64,000 bases of DNA from Skeletonema tropicum (lineage: Eukaryota > Bacillariophyta > Thalassiosirophyceae > Thalassiosirales > Thalassiosiraceae), in the NCBI GenBank assembly GCA_037178625.1, contig JAWZXG010000029.1, positions 182,650 to 246,649 on the forward strand. The letters are read 5' to 3'. The translations under genes and the position numbers were made by a program. The notes under the pieces are model-generated. The model worked only from the letters and a program-made list of their open reading frames with translations. It was not told the DNA's origin and did no database searches. The first letter of the stretch is position 1. The number at the start of each line of letters is the position of its first letter. Positions 33,098 through 41,978 of this stretch are shown here, one piece after another.

Positions 33098-33469
33098 CGT
33101 AATTGTTGATGGGAAATAATAAGCAAGCTGCTGTGCTTGTGCTTGCCTGCTTGTGCTTGTGCCTGCTTGTGCTCTCCTCAGTGCTGTGACGCAGAAAGTA
33201 GTATGCAAATGATTATCAAATTTGTTTTCAATAGGCAAGCATGAGATTGCAACATCCAGTATGGCATCATATACATTTTGAATTAATTTGCCTAACCCTA
33301 TTGAGAATCCCATCGTCTGTTTTCGATTTTGATTTTCGTCGTAGCAAGCACAGCAGTACTTAGCAGATGCAATGCGGCTATGAAAAATGATGAGAAATGT
33401 CACTTCGAGAAGGATGGTGACAATGAAGGCAGTCGGTAACTGCCTCAGTCCGAGGCCAATATCGTCATC
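33098..33469. promoter_or_regulatory. Divergent promoter spacer, GST / SET1-like gene, with a short minisatellite
   Basis: This 372-bp spacer lies between two divergent ATGs. Next to the GST start is a run of GCTTGTGCTTGTGCCT-like repeats at about 33131-33172. The mirror spacer at 56569-56949 differs there by short added units, so this tract is variable. No other feature is seen. Confidence 0.5.
33131..33172. repeat. Imperfect CTTGTG/CCTG minisatellite upstream of GST
   Basis: Units of CTTGTG and CCTG alternate over about 42 bp within the GST 5' UTR. The right-arm equivalent near 56866-56922 has an extra GAGAGAG-type unit, which indicates slippage variation between the two arms. Confidence 0.7.
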
Positions 33470-36400
33470 ATGATATCCTCACCGCCATTTTCTCCGATCA
33501 AAAGAACCACCATGAGCTACAATGATCATCGATACCGTCGTGAGAGGGACCGCTCCAGCTCCTATGATAGCGATGACCGCTATCCTCGTGATCCCGATTA
33601 CAATTCCAGGCGATCGAATTGGTCTTCGTCTTCCTACGATCGTCGCTCTGATATTCCTTGCCGGTTTGGAATGAAGTGTCGAAATGCAGTTTGTCCGTAC
33701 AGGCATGATGATTCTTCTTTCGATCGACGGGCAACTATTCCTTGTAGGTATGGAATGAATTGCACAAGGCCTCTTTGCCCGTACAAGCATGAATCAGAAG
33801 CATCCAGGTATTCGTCATCTGCAGATGTTGATCGAACAATCAGCAGCAGTAGTTTAGGGAAGAGATTTGAACCGCCTCCTCTTGTCCCACAAACAGAGCG
33901 AGAGCAGCCGCCACAGCATTCTTCGCGTGGTACACAACATTCACAACTAAAATCAGATTTCAGTAAGCGGTTTGTACCGCCGTCTAAACCGAGTAGCTCA
34001 ATATCTCACGATGATACTTCTGTTGGAGAAAGGCAGGGGGACTTACTCTCAAAGGTCCACAATTCCAGAGACTTCAAGCAAAGTGAAATAACGCAACAAA
34101 AATTGTTGCCGGATAGAACACCAGCAAAAGAAGACGAAAGGTTGGCTGCAAAAACTGGCACTGATGAAACAAATGCAACAAAAATTCAACCGAGCATCTC
34201 GATATCTCATGATGCATCTGTTGGAGAAAGGCAGGAGAAATTACTCCCGTCCATACCTCCCAACAATTCCGAGAAGCAGAGCGAAAGAGTAACACAACAA
34301 CAAGAAGTTATGACTAGTATGACAGCAGCAAAAGATGCCGATAGATTAGTTGCAAAGCCAGAAACAGATGAAACAAATACTAATGTCAAAAGTGACAATG
34401 TAAAGTGCGATACTACTTCAGAGCCGACGCCAATGAAAATTGATCTGCCATCAAAATTAGATGCTGTTGATGTGGAAGAAAATGATTCAAATGATGATGT
34501 CACGGGCAGTAGCAGAGTTGAATCTCAGTCAATAGAGCAGCGGCGGCAGCAGCAGCAAGTTCCACAAAAGACAACGACAGCATCAATTGACTCAAATAAT
34601 GACAATACAATCACAAAGACTAAACAAAATGATTCAAATGATGTCACTGGCAGTAGCAAAGGAAAATCTCCGTCAACTGAGCAGCAGCAGCAGCAGCAAG
34701 TTCCTCAAAGGACAATGAAGGCATCGATTGACTCAAATAATGGCAATACTATGCCACAGACCGATCCTGATCAAAAAGCAATCGATCCGTTGCGAAATAC
34801 GCTTTCAAATAGCATTGCCACTGAAGGAAAGCCTCCTGAGCCCAAACGAAAGATAATTGAAAAGGCCAGAGTTGTTGTGCATATGAAGATGGGAAAAAAT
34901 GAAACAAATGATGATGCCACTGGCATTAGGGGAATTGAATCCCGGCCAACTAAGCATAAGCAACAGCAAATTCCACAAAGAACAATGACGGCATCATTCG
35001 AATCAAATAAGGGCAATACAATTTCAAAGACAGTGCCAGCTCAAAAAGCAATCAATCCGCCGCGAAATACATCGGAAAATAGCAATGCAGGTATGCCTCC
35101 TGAGCCCAAATCAAATAGAGTCGAAAAGGCCAAAGTAGTTGCACCTCAATCAACTTCAATATTGGCAAATTTATTATCTTCACAACGCCGAACTGATGCT
35201 CAGCTACAGCGATATCGACTGCAGAAAGCGAGACCTTTTGAAAAGATAATACATGACATTCCGAGTTTTTCAACAGTGCCGAATAGTTATCTCAGCAATG
35301 AAAGTGTGAGTGGAACGTGTGTCAGTACCAAACAAAAAGATGACGGAAAGAAAGATGCAATAAATGACGCTAAAAAGCCAACAATTTCCAAGTTAGTCGC
35401 GAAAGAGAACAAATCGCATACGATTGGTACGAAGAAGAGGAAAATAGACGAAATGAAAAGCACTGTTTCCACAGCAGAAATCGATACTGCTGCTCCTGCT
35501 AAACCGAGAAAGAAAAACAAAGATGTTAATCCTTTTCGGGTCAAAGTAGGTTCTGTTGTGTCGGTACGGTTTCGCAATCTTGCAGAAGGTGGCAATCCTG
35601 GAGTAATCCAAGTTGCACAGGATGAGCAATCATCGGAAGGAAAACCGAAGCTATTTGAAGCTTGGTCAGAGCCTATTGCCGGTCGTCATGATGGAGTTTC
35701 ATTACTTGGTTCCCGCATCAAATGTGTATTCGCAAAATCTTTTGTAGAGAAGTGGTTGAAGAAGAATACAAATTTTGCTTCCGACTCTATAGAAAACAGC
35801 ATTGAAGGAAACGTCGTGTCCCTACTTGGTTCTGGTAATGATGAACATAGTTCAGAGGGAATCGCCATTGGCCTTCTGGTGGATCGAGAAAAAGTCAAGT
35901 CATTGCCGTTTCTCCAGGTCATTTCTGACGATGCTTTGCCGTCATCCAAGCTAGCGCTGAAAAAGATTGAAGATAAAATCAGAGGAGAAACGAATGTCGT
36001 CGTGAAAGTCATTTTGGCGTCAGTCATGGAGAAGAGGAAGGGTGCGAAACTAAATCGTAATGTTGTGAAGCAGTGGGTCGTGCGGAGTCGTGTGATAGCC
36101 AAGCCAAATGGAAAGAAGCCTACTAAGTCGGAAAGAAAAGCCAACGGTCTCAAAACGCAGGTTTTGTTTGTTGGAGACGGAAATGATAAGACTCAACAGC
36201 AAGAGAAAAATTGGAGATGGGTTGCCGCACGCGCTATCACTGTAAACTCGACAAATGACAACAACTCGAGTGACGTTGCTTCGCAACTTGTTGGAGAAGT
36301 TACCGCTATGACAGTGCATGATGATCCAAGTGCATGCGGCTCCCTCGCGACGGTTACTATTCGGCGCATGTGGACACCAGAACAGACCAAATTTGGAAGG

Positions 36401-37711
36401 TCAGGCGTGCACGTCGATCACCTAGAACTATTCGACGATCATAATGGCGAGGTATATTTCAAAGCTCCCATTGAAGACCTTGTTGTGATAGGAAAGAGTG
36501 TTCGTCGTCATCTAGAAATGGGGCAACTGCCCCTCAAGAAAATTGAAGAACGAAACTTTCGTATCACACATTCATACAATGCTAGGGATGGTACATACAA
36601 GCCATTGTCGGGAGATATGTGTGATTGTGGTCTTTGCAAACTCAATATCACTGAGATGACAAAAGGTACATTGCCTTCGCCACCTCTTGATAAAATGAAA
36701 AATCCATATACAACCGATGAATCAATTTCGAGCTTGATAACATCAATCATAGAGTCATCCAATCCCGCCAACTTCACGCTTCCGAACAATGTTGGCTCAG
36801 TTGCATTGAGACCATCATTTGCTCCAAATACTGGCTCTATGAAGAGTGGGCTTTACACTGAGGCAAATCCTGAGGTGGGGGATAAAGCAAGCAAACCACT
36901 ACGGAAGAAGAAGTCAAAGCGGAAGAGAAAGAAAAGGGAGAAGAGTGCCCATGATAACGATATGGATTTAGAGGATGAGGAAGATTCAGTCAAGTTTAAG
37001 CCTACTTGCAGCAGAACCATTCCTTTCGATGACATCATGAGTGACTATTGGTACTTGCGAAACAAAAAAGCTACTTCTGTTGGTTCTCGGCGTGATCCTG
37101 CAACGAGGGAAAATGCTCTTCCTCGATCGATTGAATCAAAAACCAAGGAGGAAGTCACTACGCTCTTGACTGGTAGGGCGGCTAGAGCTAACCAACGTCG
37201 CATGGTGAAAAGCCTTGGTACAGCTTCGGCTGAAGTAGATCGATTAGCTGGACGAGATAGAGAACACCATCTTCGGTTTGGTAAAAGCACCATTGAAGGC
37301 TGGGGCGTGTTTGCGGAGGAACCCATTAACGCAGGTGATCTCATCATAGAATATAGAGGAGAATTGATTGGACACGCAGTCGCCGACAAGCGCGAAAGGG
37401 AATACGAAGCTGCTAACGTACCTGACTACATGTTCCGCATCGACGCCTATACAGTGTGTGATGCAACAAGACTAGGCAACGTCGCTAGATTTATCAATGC
37501 CAGCTGCAGTCCAAATTGCTGCACTCAGATAATCACTGCCAATGAAAACAAGCGAATTGTTATATATGCGAAGAGAGATATCGCCCGAGGCGAAGAGCTA
37601 TGCTACGACTACAAGTTCCCAATTGAGATGGACCCAGCAAAGCGTATACCCTGTTGTTGCGGTTCTATTGAATGCCGTGGATACATGAATTGGGATAAAC
37701 GATGGGGCTGA
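33470..37711 (+). CDS. SET1-like histone H3K4 methyltransferase with two N-terminal CCCH zinc fingers
   Basis: One exon of 1413 residues. Residues 64-79 and 92-107 form two CCCH fingers with identical C-X5-C-X4-C-X3-H spacing (CRFGMKC...CPYRH and CRYGMNC...CPYKH). A long disordered region with Gln tracts follows, then a folded part from about 690; RMWTPEQTKFGRSG plus DHLELFDDHNGEVYF around 960-1005 resemble a BAH domain (inference). The C-terminal 148 residues are the n-SET/SET/post-SET block: [41 protein letters not shown] and post-[16 protein letters not shown]. This layout matches SET1/COMPASS H3K4 methyltransferases; most of these have an RRM near the N-terminus, whereas here CCCH fingers sit there. 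A fragmented copy lies at 52296-56568. Confidence 0.9.
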   Translation: MISSPPFSPIKRTTMSYNDHRYRRERDRSSSYDSDDRYPRDPDYNSRRSNWSSSSYDRRSDIPCRFGMKCRNAVCPYRHDDSSFDRRATIPCRYGMNCTRPLCPYKHESEASRYSSSADVDRTISSSSLGKRFEPPPLVPQTEREQPPQHSSRGTQHSQLKSDFSKRFVPPSKPSSSISHDDTSVGERQGDLLSKVHNSRDFKQSEITQQKLLPDRTPAKEDERLAAKTGTDETNATKIQPSISISHDASVGERQEKLLPSIPPNNSEKQSERVTQQQEVMTSMTAAKDADRLVAKPETDETNTNVKSDNVKCDTTSEPTPMKIDLPSKLDAVDVEENDSNDDVTGSSRVESQSIEQRRQQQQVPQKTTTASIDSNNDNTITKTKQNDSNDVTGSSKGKSPSTEQQQQQQVPQRTMKASIDSNNGNTMPQTDPDQKAIDPLRNTLSNSIATEGKPPEPKRKIIEKARVVVHMKMGKNETNDDATGIRGIESRPTKHKQQQIPQRTMTASFESNKGNTISKTVPAQKAINPPRNTSENSNAGMPPEPKSNRVEKAKVVAPQSTSILANLLSSQRRTDAQLQRYRLQKARPFEKIIHDIPSFSTVPNSYLSNESVSGTCVSTKQKDDGKKDAINDAKKPTISKLVAKENKSHTIGTKKRKIDEMKSTVSTAEIDTAAPAKPRKKNKDVNPFRVKVGSVVSVRFRNLAEGGNPGVIQVAQDEQSSEGKPKLFEAWSEPIAGRHDGVSLLGSRIKCVFAKSFVEKWLKKNTNFASDSIENSIEGNVVSLLGSGNDEHSSEGIAIGLLVDREKVKSLPFLQVISDDALPSSKLALKKIEDKIRGETNVVVKVILASVMEKRKGAKLNRNVVKQWVVRSRVIAKPNGKKPTKSERKANGLKTQVLFVGDGNDKTQQQEKNWRWVAARAITVNSTNDNNSSDVASQLVGEVTAMTVHDDPSACGSLATVTIRRMWTPEQTKFGRSGVHVDHLELFDDHNGEVYFKAPIEDLVVIGKSVRRHLEMGQLPLKKIEERNFRITHSYNARDGTYKPLSGDMCDCGLCKLNITEMTKGTLPSPPLDKMKNPYTTDESISSLITSIIESSNPANFTLPNNVGSVALRPSFAPNTGSMKSGLYTEANPEVGDKASKPLRKKKSKRKRKKREKSAHDNDMDLEDEEDSVKFKPTCSRTIPFDDIMSDYWYLRNKKATSVGSRRDPATRENALPRSIESKTKEEVTTLLTGRAARANQRRMVKSLGTASAEVDRLAGRDREHHLRFGKSTIEGWGVFAEEPINAGDLIIEYRGELIGHAVADKREREYEAANVPDYMFRIDAYTVCDATRLGNVARFINASCSPNCCTQIITANENKRIVIYAKRDIARGEELCYDYKFPIEMDPAKRIPCCCGSIECRGYMNWDKRWG

Positions 37712-37840
37712 AGAAGTTCTATCGATCAACACAGCAGCAACAACAACATACTACTTTTGATCAATGTACACATACAAATCACGAGAAATGAAAGATGATA
37801 CATTCTTGACATATATTATAGAATAAGCTAGAAGAACAGT

Positions 37841-38734
37841 TCATTTACATTTAGCAACCCTCGATAGATGCTCCATTTCTTTCAGGAAAAATAGCTTCTG
37901 CATTCTCCCAATGAATGGCCATACGATGCGACCATTGATGGATGGAGCAGAGCGAGAGAATGAAATAATTTCAACGTCAACCGCATCATTTCCACTCAAT
38001 GCTACTGAAACTCTTTCTTCTCCAGCCAGTAAGTGTCCATCAAGAGTTGCATAACTTGATGAAGATATGATGCTGCTTGGGTTGCTTTTATGACGGCAAT
38101 TTTTCATGTCGCAGATGACATGTATTGGATTTATGACAAACAGAGGTCTGAGAAGAGGTATCTCAGAGAAAGTTCCCATCAGACCTCTTCTCGAATGGAT
38201 TGCAGATTGTGTTTGTTTGATATTTGCAATATGTACAGATTTCTTGGGTGCCAATATTCCTGTTGATTTCTTTCCGTCACATGAAACAAAGTCCCAGTTA
38301 TAAATTGCATTTTGGATTCGTTTGTAGCAACGTTTTCCAGATCCTACTCGTTTGTGAAATCGCAAGATTCTCCAACCGTTGTGACTGATACTGCTACAAG
38401 CGACATTGTCTGAAGTGTAGCTGGAAGAGCGTGCAAATCGATCAAGGAATCTATTGAGTTTGCTCTCGTCATCCCATGGAAATCCACTACACAAAGGAAA
38501 CACATTCGAATCAGGATTGTTGCAAAGTACAGGACCTGTCATCCCAATACTGTTGTGATTAAACTTCACTTCTTTCTTTGGTAACTGATGTAGATCATCG
38601 CAACCAAAGAGAATGCTCAAGACATTCTCTCCTGTTGGGCGACGAAATGTGAAGCGTGTTCTGAGCTTTGGCGCATCGTCGATTGCAGAAGTCGCAGCTG
38701 CTGCCGCTGTGAAAAGAAGCAGAACCCACCACAT
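37841..38734 (-). CDS. DUF1990-family protein with signal peptide
   Basis: The ATG at 38734 opens 297 residues. A hydrophobic signal peptide (WWVLLLFTAAAAATSA) leads to a body matching DUF1990: PTGENVLSILFG near the start and, at the end, YATLDGHLLAGEERVSVAL, then VEIISFSRSAPSINGRIVWPFIGRMQKLF, equivalent to the family's YGTLPGHPExGE and SFSRP segments. DUF1990 proteins occur in plants and bacteria and have no established activity. The signal peptide predicts entry to the secretory system. The gene converges on the SET1-like gene (129 bp). The 5' flank may contain a GT-AG intron (CAGTAAGTAG at about 38776). A frameshifted copy lies at 51260-52164. Confidence 0.78.
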   Translation of the reverse strand: MWWVLLLFTAAAAATSAIDDAPKLRTRFTFRRPTGENVLSILFGCDDLHQLPKKEVKFNHNSIGMTGPVLCNNPDSNVFPLCSGFPWDDESKLNRFLDRFARSSSYTSDNVACSSISHNGWRILRFHKRVGSGKRCYKRIQNAIYNWDFVSCDGKKSTGILAPKKSVHIANIKQTQSAIHSRRGLMGTFSEIPLLRPLFVINPIHVICDMKNCRHKSNPSSIISSSSYATLDGHLLAGEERVSVALSGNDAVDVEIISFSRSAPSINGRIVWPFIGRMQKLFFLKEMEHLSRVAKCK

Positions 38735-39061
38735 ATCAGGTTGTTGGAGAGCCCCACACGAGAGAATGCTACTTACTGAATAACATTGCCATATGTAGAT
38801 GCTGAATGAGCTCAGCTCTCAGCCGACACCCGAAGCTACGGAGGGACGAGCCAGTGACAGTGACATAAAGGAAGATACCGGAGGTTAGTTGGACACAGTT
38901 TCCTCTTCTGGGTGTCCTGTTGATCCTTCCCGCGCAAATAGATAAAAGTCTGATAGAAGTCCTGACCGACACCTCGATCGATAGCAGCACCTCCACCATG
39001 AAATCCACAAGATCTGCTGCTTCCTCCTAATCCTGCTGCCTTTGGCAATAAGTAGATCACA
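38735..39061. promoter_or_regulatory. Divergent promoter spacer, DUF1990 / RabGGTase alpha; empty site of the MITE
   Basis: This 327-bp spacer contains the unoccupied target TGACCGAC at 38963-38970. In the right arm the same octamer (read as GTCGGTCA) flanks a 215-bp insertion on both sides. The spacer is one of the most diverged places between the arms, with several short duplications on the other side. CAGTAAGTAG near 38776 may be a splice donor for a 5' UTR exon of the DUF1990 gene. Confidence 0.6.
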
Positions 39062-40579
39062 ATGCACGGCCAAAAGCGTGCAGAATACAAAGCTCGTCTC
39101 CTTCACCCCGACACTCGTGCCAAATTGGGCAGCAAGGCGCAGCAATGGAATCATCTGAGTGAGGAATTGCTCAAACAGCGGCGGCGTCTCTTCGCCTCGC
39201 CTCCTCCGTTATCGAATATAGATACGACAGAGGAGACATCAAATGACGCTGCTGATGCCCCTGCCCCTTCTCCTACAGTATTGTTGGCTCTTACAGAAAA
39301 GATGCTAAGTGTCAACCCCGACCCTTCACATTTGTGGAATATACGAAGAGAAATGCTGGTCTATCTCATCCACAATCAAGATGACGTCGATGATGACATC
39401 AGTTCAAAATCTTCCACTCTCGACATTGAAGCGGAGCTTAAACTTACTGCTCACTGTCTCCAACGCAATCCAAAATCGTACTCAGCATGGTTTCATCGTA
39501 AATGGGCGCTTGTTTACTTTATGAATCGCACATCACAAAAAAATGAAGAGCATTGGACCAACATGAAATCAATTCTTCAGTCGGAGCTTGAATTATGTGT
39601 TCAATTTTTGCAATTGGACGAGCGCAATTTCCACTGTTGGAACTTCCGTCGGTTTATAGTTGGTTTACTTGGATCGTGTGGTGGGAATGACGTAACCATC
39701 ACCACAAGTGAGAATAATAATGTCGACGGAAACAATGTTGATAGTGATGCCCCAACAACACCATCGGCTGCAGATTGTTTTACCGGCTCTTGGTCGGCAT
39801 GGATGCGTCAGATAGAGAATGAAAACAAAGATGTGTGGATGATGGGTCCTCAAATCTCTCAAAATGCTTGCAGAGCTGTTGGGATGAGTAGTAGTTGCAA
39901 AGGGGGAAGTAATAATTATTACGCAACCAAGTCAACAACGGCGCCTCTATCCAAACGAGAATTGGAGAAGATAATCATGAACGAATGGGATTTCAGCACG
40001 GCTAAGATTCAAGACAACTTCTCGAATGGATCGGCTTTCCATTATCGATCAAAACTTTTGCCATTGGTGTTGGAGTTTCGATCATCAGATGATTCGGCAT
40101 CTAGCGCAGGTGAAGCGGAGGAAGCAATTACTTTGGTCCGAGAGGAATGGGATGGCATTCTGCTGGATGCAATATTCACAGAGCCCGATGATCAAACGAT
40201 ATGGTTTTATCATCGTTTTATTGTTACGTGGGCGAAGCGTACTATAGTTGATGCTGGTGCCGATGCAGAAGTAACAGAGGAATTTGAAGACTTGCTATAC
40301 GAAATGGTTGACTCTATTCAAGAGTTGATTGATGTGGAGAAAGAAGATAATTTTGAAGTTAATACCCAGGATAGACATGAAAGCAAAGGGGCGAAATGCA
40401 AATGGGCTTATTTAGGAATGCATCTTGTGCTGACAACATTATTGGAGTTTAAGTCGAAAGAGGTTGATGATAACAAAACTGAATTGTGCGAACGAGCAAA
40501 GGAGTGTTTGGACGAATTAATGATTATTGATCCTGACAGAAGAGAGCGTTATCAGATTTTGGAATCAGAATTAACATAG
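39062..40579 (+). CDS. RABGGTA: Rab geranylgeranyltransferase (GGTase-II) alpha subunit
   Basis: One exon of 505 residues starting MHGQKRAEYKAR, matching the conserved MHGR start of the family. PFTA (alpha-prenyltransferase) helix pairs are visible: NPDPSHLWNIRREML, NPKSYSAWFHRKWAL, DERNFHCWNFRRFIV, NGSAFHYRSKLL and DQTIWFYHRFIV. This subunit pairs with a beta subunit and REP to attach geranylgeranyl groups to the C-terminal cysteines of Rab GTPases. Compared with compact family members there are low-complexity insertions, for example an Asn/Asp/Val-rich stretch between the third and fourth PFTA repeats. No LRR tail is seen. The stop is only 9 bp from the stop of the convergent dioxygenase gene. 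A frameshifted copy lies at 49170-50697. Confidence 0.9.
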   Translation: MHGQKRAEYKARLLHPDTRAKLGSKAQQWNHLSEELLKQRRRLFASPPPLSNIDTTEETSNDAADAPAPSPTVLLALTEKMLSVNPDPSHLWNIRREMLVYLIHNQDDVDDDISSKSSTLDIEAELKLTAHCLQRNPKSYSAWFHRKWALVYFMNRTSQKNEEHWTNMKSILQSELELCVQFLQLDERNFHCWNFRRFIVGLLGSCGGNDVTITTSENNNVDGNNVDSDAPTTPSAADCFTGSWSAWMRQIENENKDVWMMGPQISQNACRAVGMSSSCKGGSNNYYATKSTTAPLSKRELEKIIMNEWDFSTAKIQDNFSNGSAFHYRSKLLPLVLEFRSSDDSASSAGEAEEAITLVREEWDGILLDAIFTEPDDQTIWFYHRFIVTWAKRTIVDAGADAEVTEEFEDLLYEMVDSIQELIDVEKEDNFEVNTQDRHESKGAKCKWAYLGMHLVLTTLLEFKSKEVDDNKTELCERAKECLDELMIIDPDRRERYQILESELT

Positions 40580-40588
40580 ATACCATTG

Positions 40589-41434
40589 CTATAGAACCCC
40601 GAAGAATTTTTGCAACGTGTACTGGTTCAATCTAACGTCGGGCTCAGTATTGAATGTTAGGATAATGTTGATTCGCTTTCCTTTTTGAATCTCTGAAACA
40701 CGATGTAGAGAGTTCTGGCCTCGAAATAAGTAGAGATCGCCTGCAGCCAATTTAGGCCTCTTCATTTCTAATGAATGCGGTGCAACTGCATCAGCAATGT
40801 CGTCTATGTCCAAGATCATTTCATCCCATCCTTCGACGATTGTTCTTGAGTTCGGTAGAAATTGAAATTCACCACCCTCCTCTGATGGTTGTAATATCAA
40901 AGAGATGCTGTACTCCGATCGATCAAAATGATAATTCAATCCATCACCCTCTCGGAATATATTTGCATAGAACTTACCATATGGGTCAGTGGAGGGATAT
41001 AACTTTGTCTGCATGACAGAGCTGATGAAATTGAGAACAGAACGTTGCGTCATGAAGATCTCATCCAAGTTAGGAGCTTCTGTCGCTAGTAGTAGATCAC
41101 TCGCATTGATTATGTGTTTGGATGACTTAAGTTGTATCCGGCTTGGGTGCAAAGAGGACTTCGCTCCACTCTGCTCATCTGCATCTAGAAAAACATTGTG
41201 GCTGTCTGTCGAGTAAAAACCAACCCCATCTTTCTCTAGTTTCAGTATACATGACGTCAGCGCATTGACTGCATCAGGGAGGAGGAATGAAGTCAGTGAA
41301 AGAAAACCATCACGATTCATTTGTTTGATACTGCGTTGGAGAAGAGAATTATATCTGCCGTCATCATCATTATCAAATTGATCGATTGGGTATTTTTCAT
41401 AGTCGATGTATGTGTCGTTTCCTCCTGCTGTCAT
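40589..41434 (-). CDS. 2-oxoglutarate/Fe(II)-dependent dioxygenase-like protein
   Basis: One exon of 281 residues from the ATG at 41434. The double-stranded beta-helix core is recognisable from GLNYHFDRSEYSISLIL through EGGEFQFLPNS to GDLYLFRGQNSLHRVSEI and GKRINIILTF. The expected metal ligands are His169 and Asp171 (HxD) and His244, with Arg254 as the 2OG-binding residue. The HxD aspartate is present, so a hydroxylase-type rather than halogenase-type centre is expected. Substrate and pathway cannot be predicted, and no targeting peptide is seen. The gene converges on RabGGTase alpha with a 9-bp gap. A frameshifted copy lies at 48313-49160. Confidence 0.8.
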   Translation of the reverse strand: MTAGGNDTYIDYEKYPIDQFDNDDDGRYNSLLQRSIKQMNRDGFLSLTSFLLPDAVNALTSCILKLEKDGVGFYSTDSHNVFLDADEQSGAKSSLHPSRIQLKSSKHIINASDLLLATEAPNLDEIFMTQRSVLNFISSVMQTKLYPSTDPYGKFYANIFREGDGLNYHFDRSEYSISLILQPSEEGGEFQFLPNSRTIVEGWDEMILDIDDIADAVAPHSLEMKRPKLAAGDLYLFRGQNSLHRVSEIQKGKRINIILTFNTEPDVRLNQYTLQKFFGVL

Positions 41435-41978
41435 TTTATGTTGCTGTTATTGTTGTTCTGGGAGATGAAACTTACTTATGTTACCACAGTTCTCACGGCA
41501 GTTTGAAGCTTGAAATCTCGTGAAATAGTCTCCGCCCTACAAATCCGAAGATTTTGTTGGTAGTTATCAGCTAAGGCGCTACGATACTATCTACAATGAT
41601 AAAGGCCGAGGGATGTGAGAACACACAAGACACAGCTACAGCATGAGAAGTAGTAGGTGTAGATTATGCCACGGTCCATGGTCATGGTAGCATGGCGCGG
41701 GCGCCCGGGCCCGTCGGAAAACGGCATCTTTCTTTAAACGAAGAAACATGTGTGGAAGTGAGAAAGATCAAAGATCACAGAAATATACACCAAACACATG
41801 GCATGGGAGTAGATGATGTTGTGCCACATTTAGTTCCTTTCTTTCAATGATACTCTTGTGTTGTTTATATGCGTTGGAATTATTTGAGTGGTGCACGCAA
41901 AGTGATTTTGACAATAATAACAATCATTTAATTTACATTACTTTCAATACCCTGTGAAAAGCAACAAACCGATGTTAC
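41435..41978. other. Spacer between dioxygenase and transporter genes, with an arm-specific GC-rich patch
   Basis: This 544-bp spacer holds the dioxygenase promoter and the transporter 3' UTR. At about 41690-41717 is a GC-rich self-complementary patch (GGGCGCCCGGGCCCG) next to several CCATGG/CATGG words. The mirror position (48043-48068) has a different sequence, GGCCATGGCC-like words instead of the GC-rich block, so this is a replaced patch rather than point errors. Nothing else is recognised. Confidence 0.5.

Noticed and set aside
33098..33403. N-terminal extension of the GST upstream of 33097
   Set aside because: The added sequence is low-complexity from the minisatellite and precedes a textbook signal peptide; the right-arm equivalent varies in length there.
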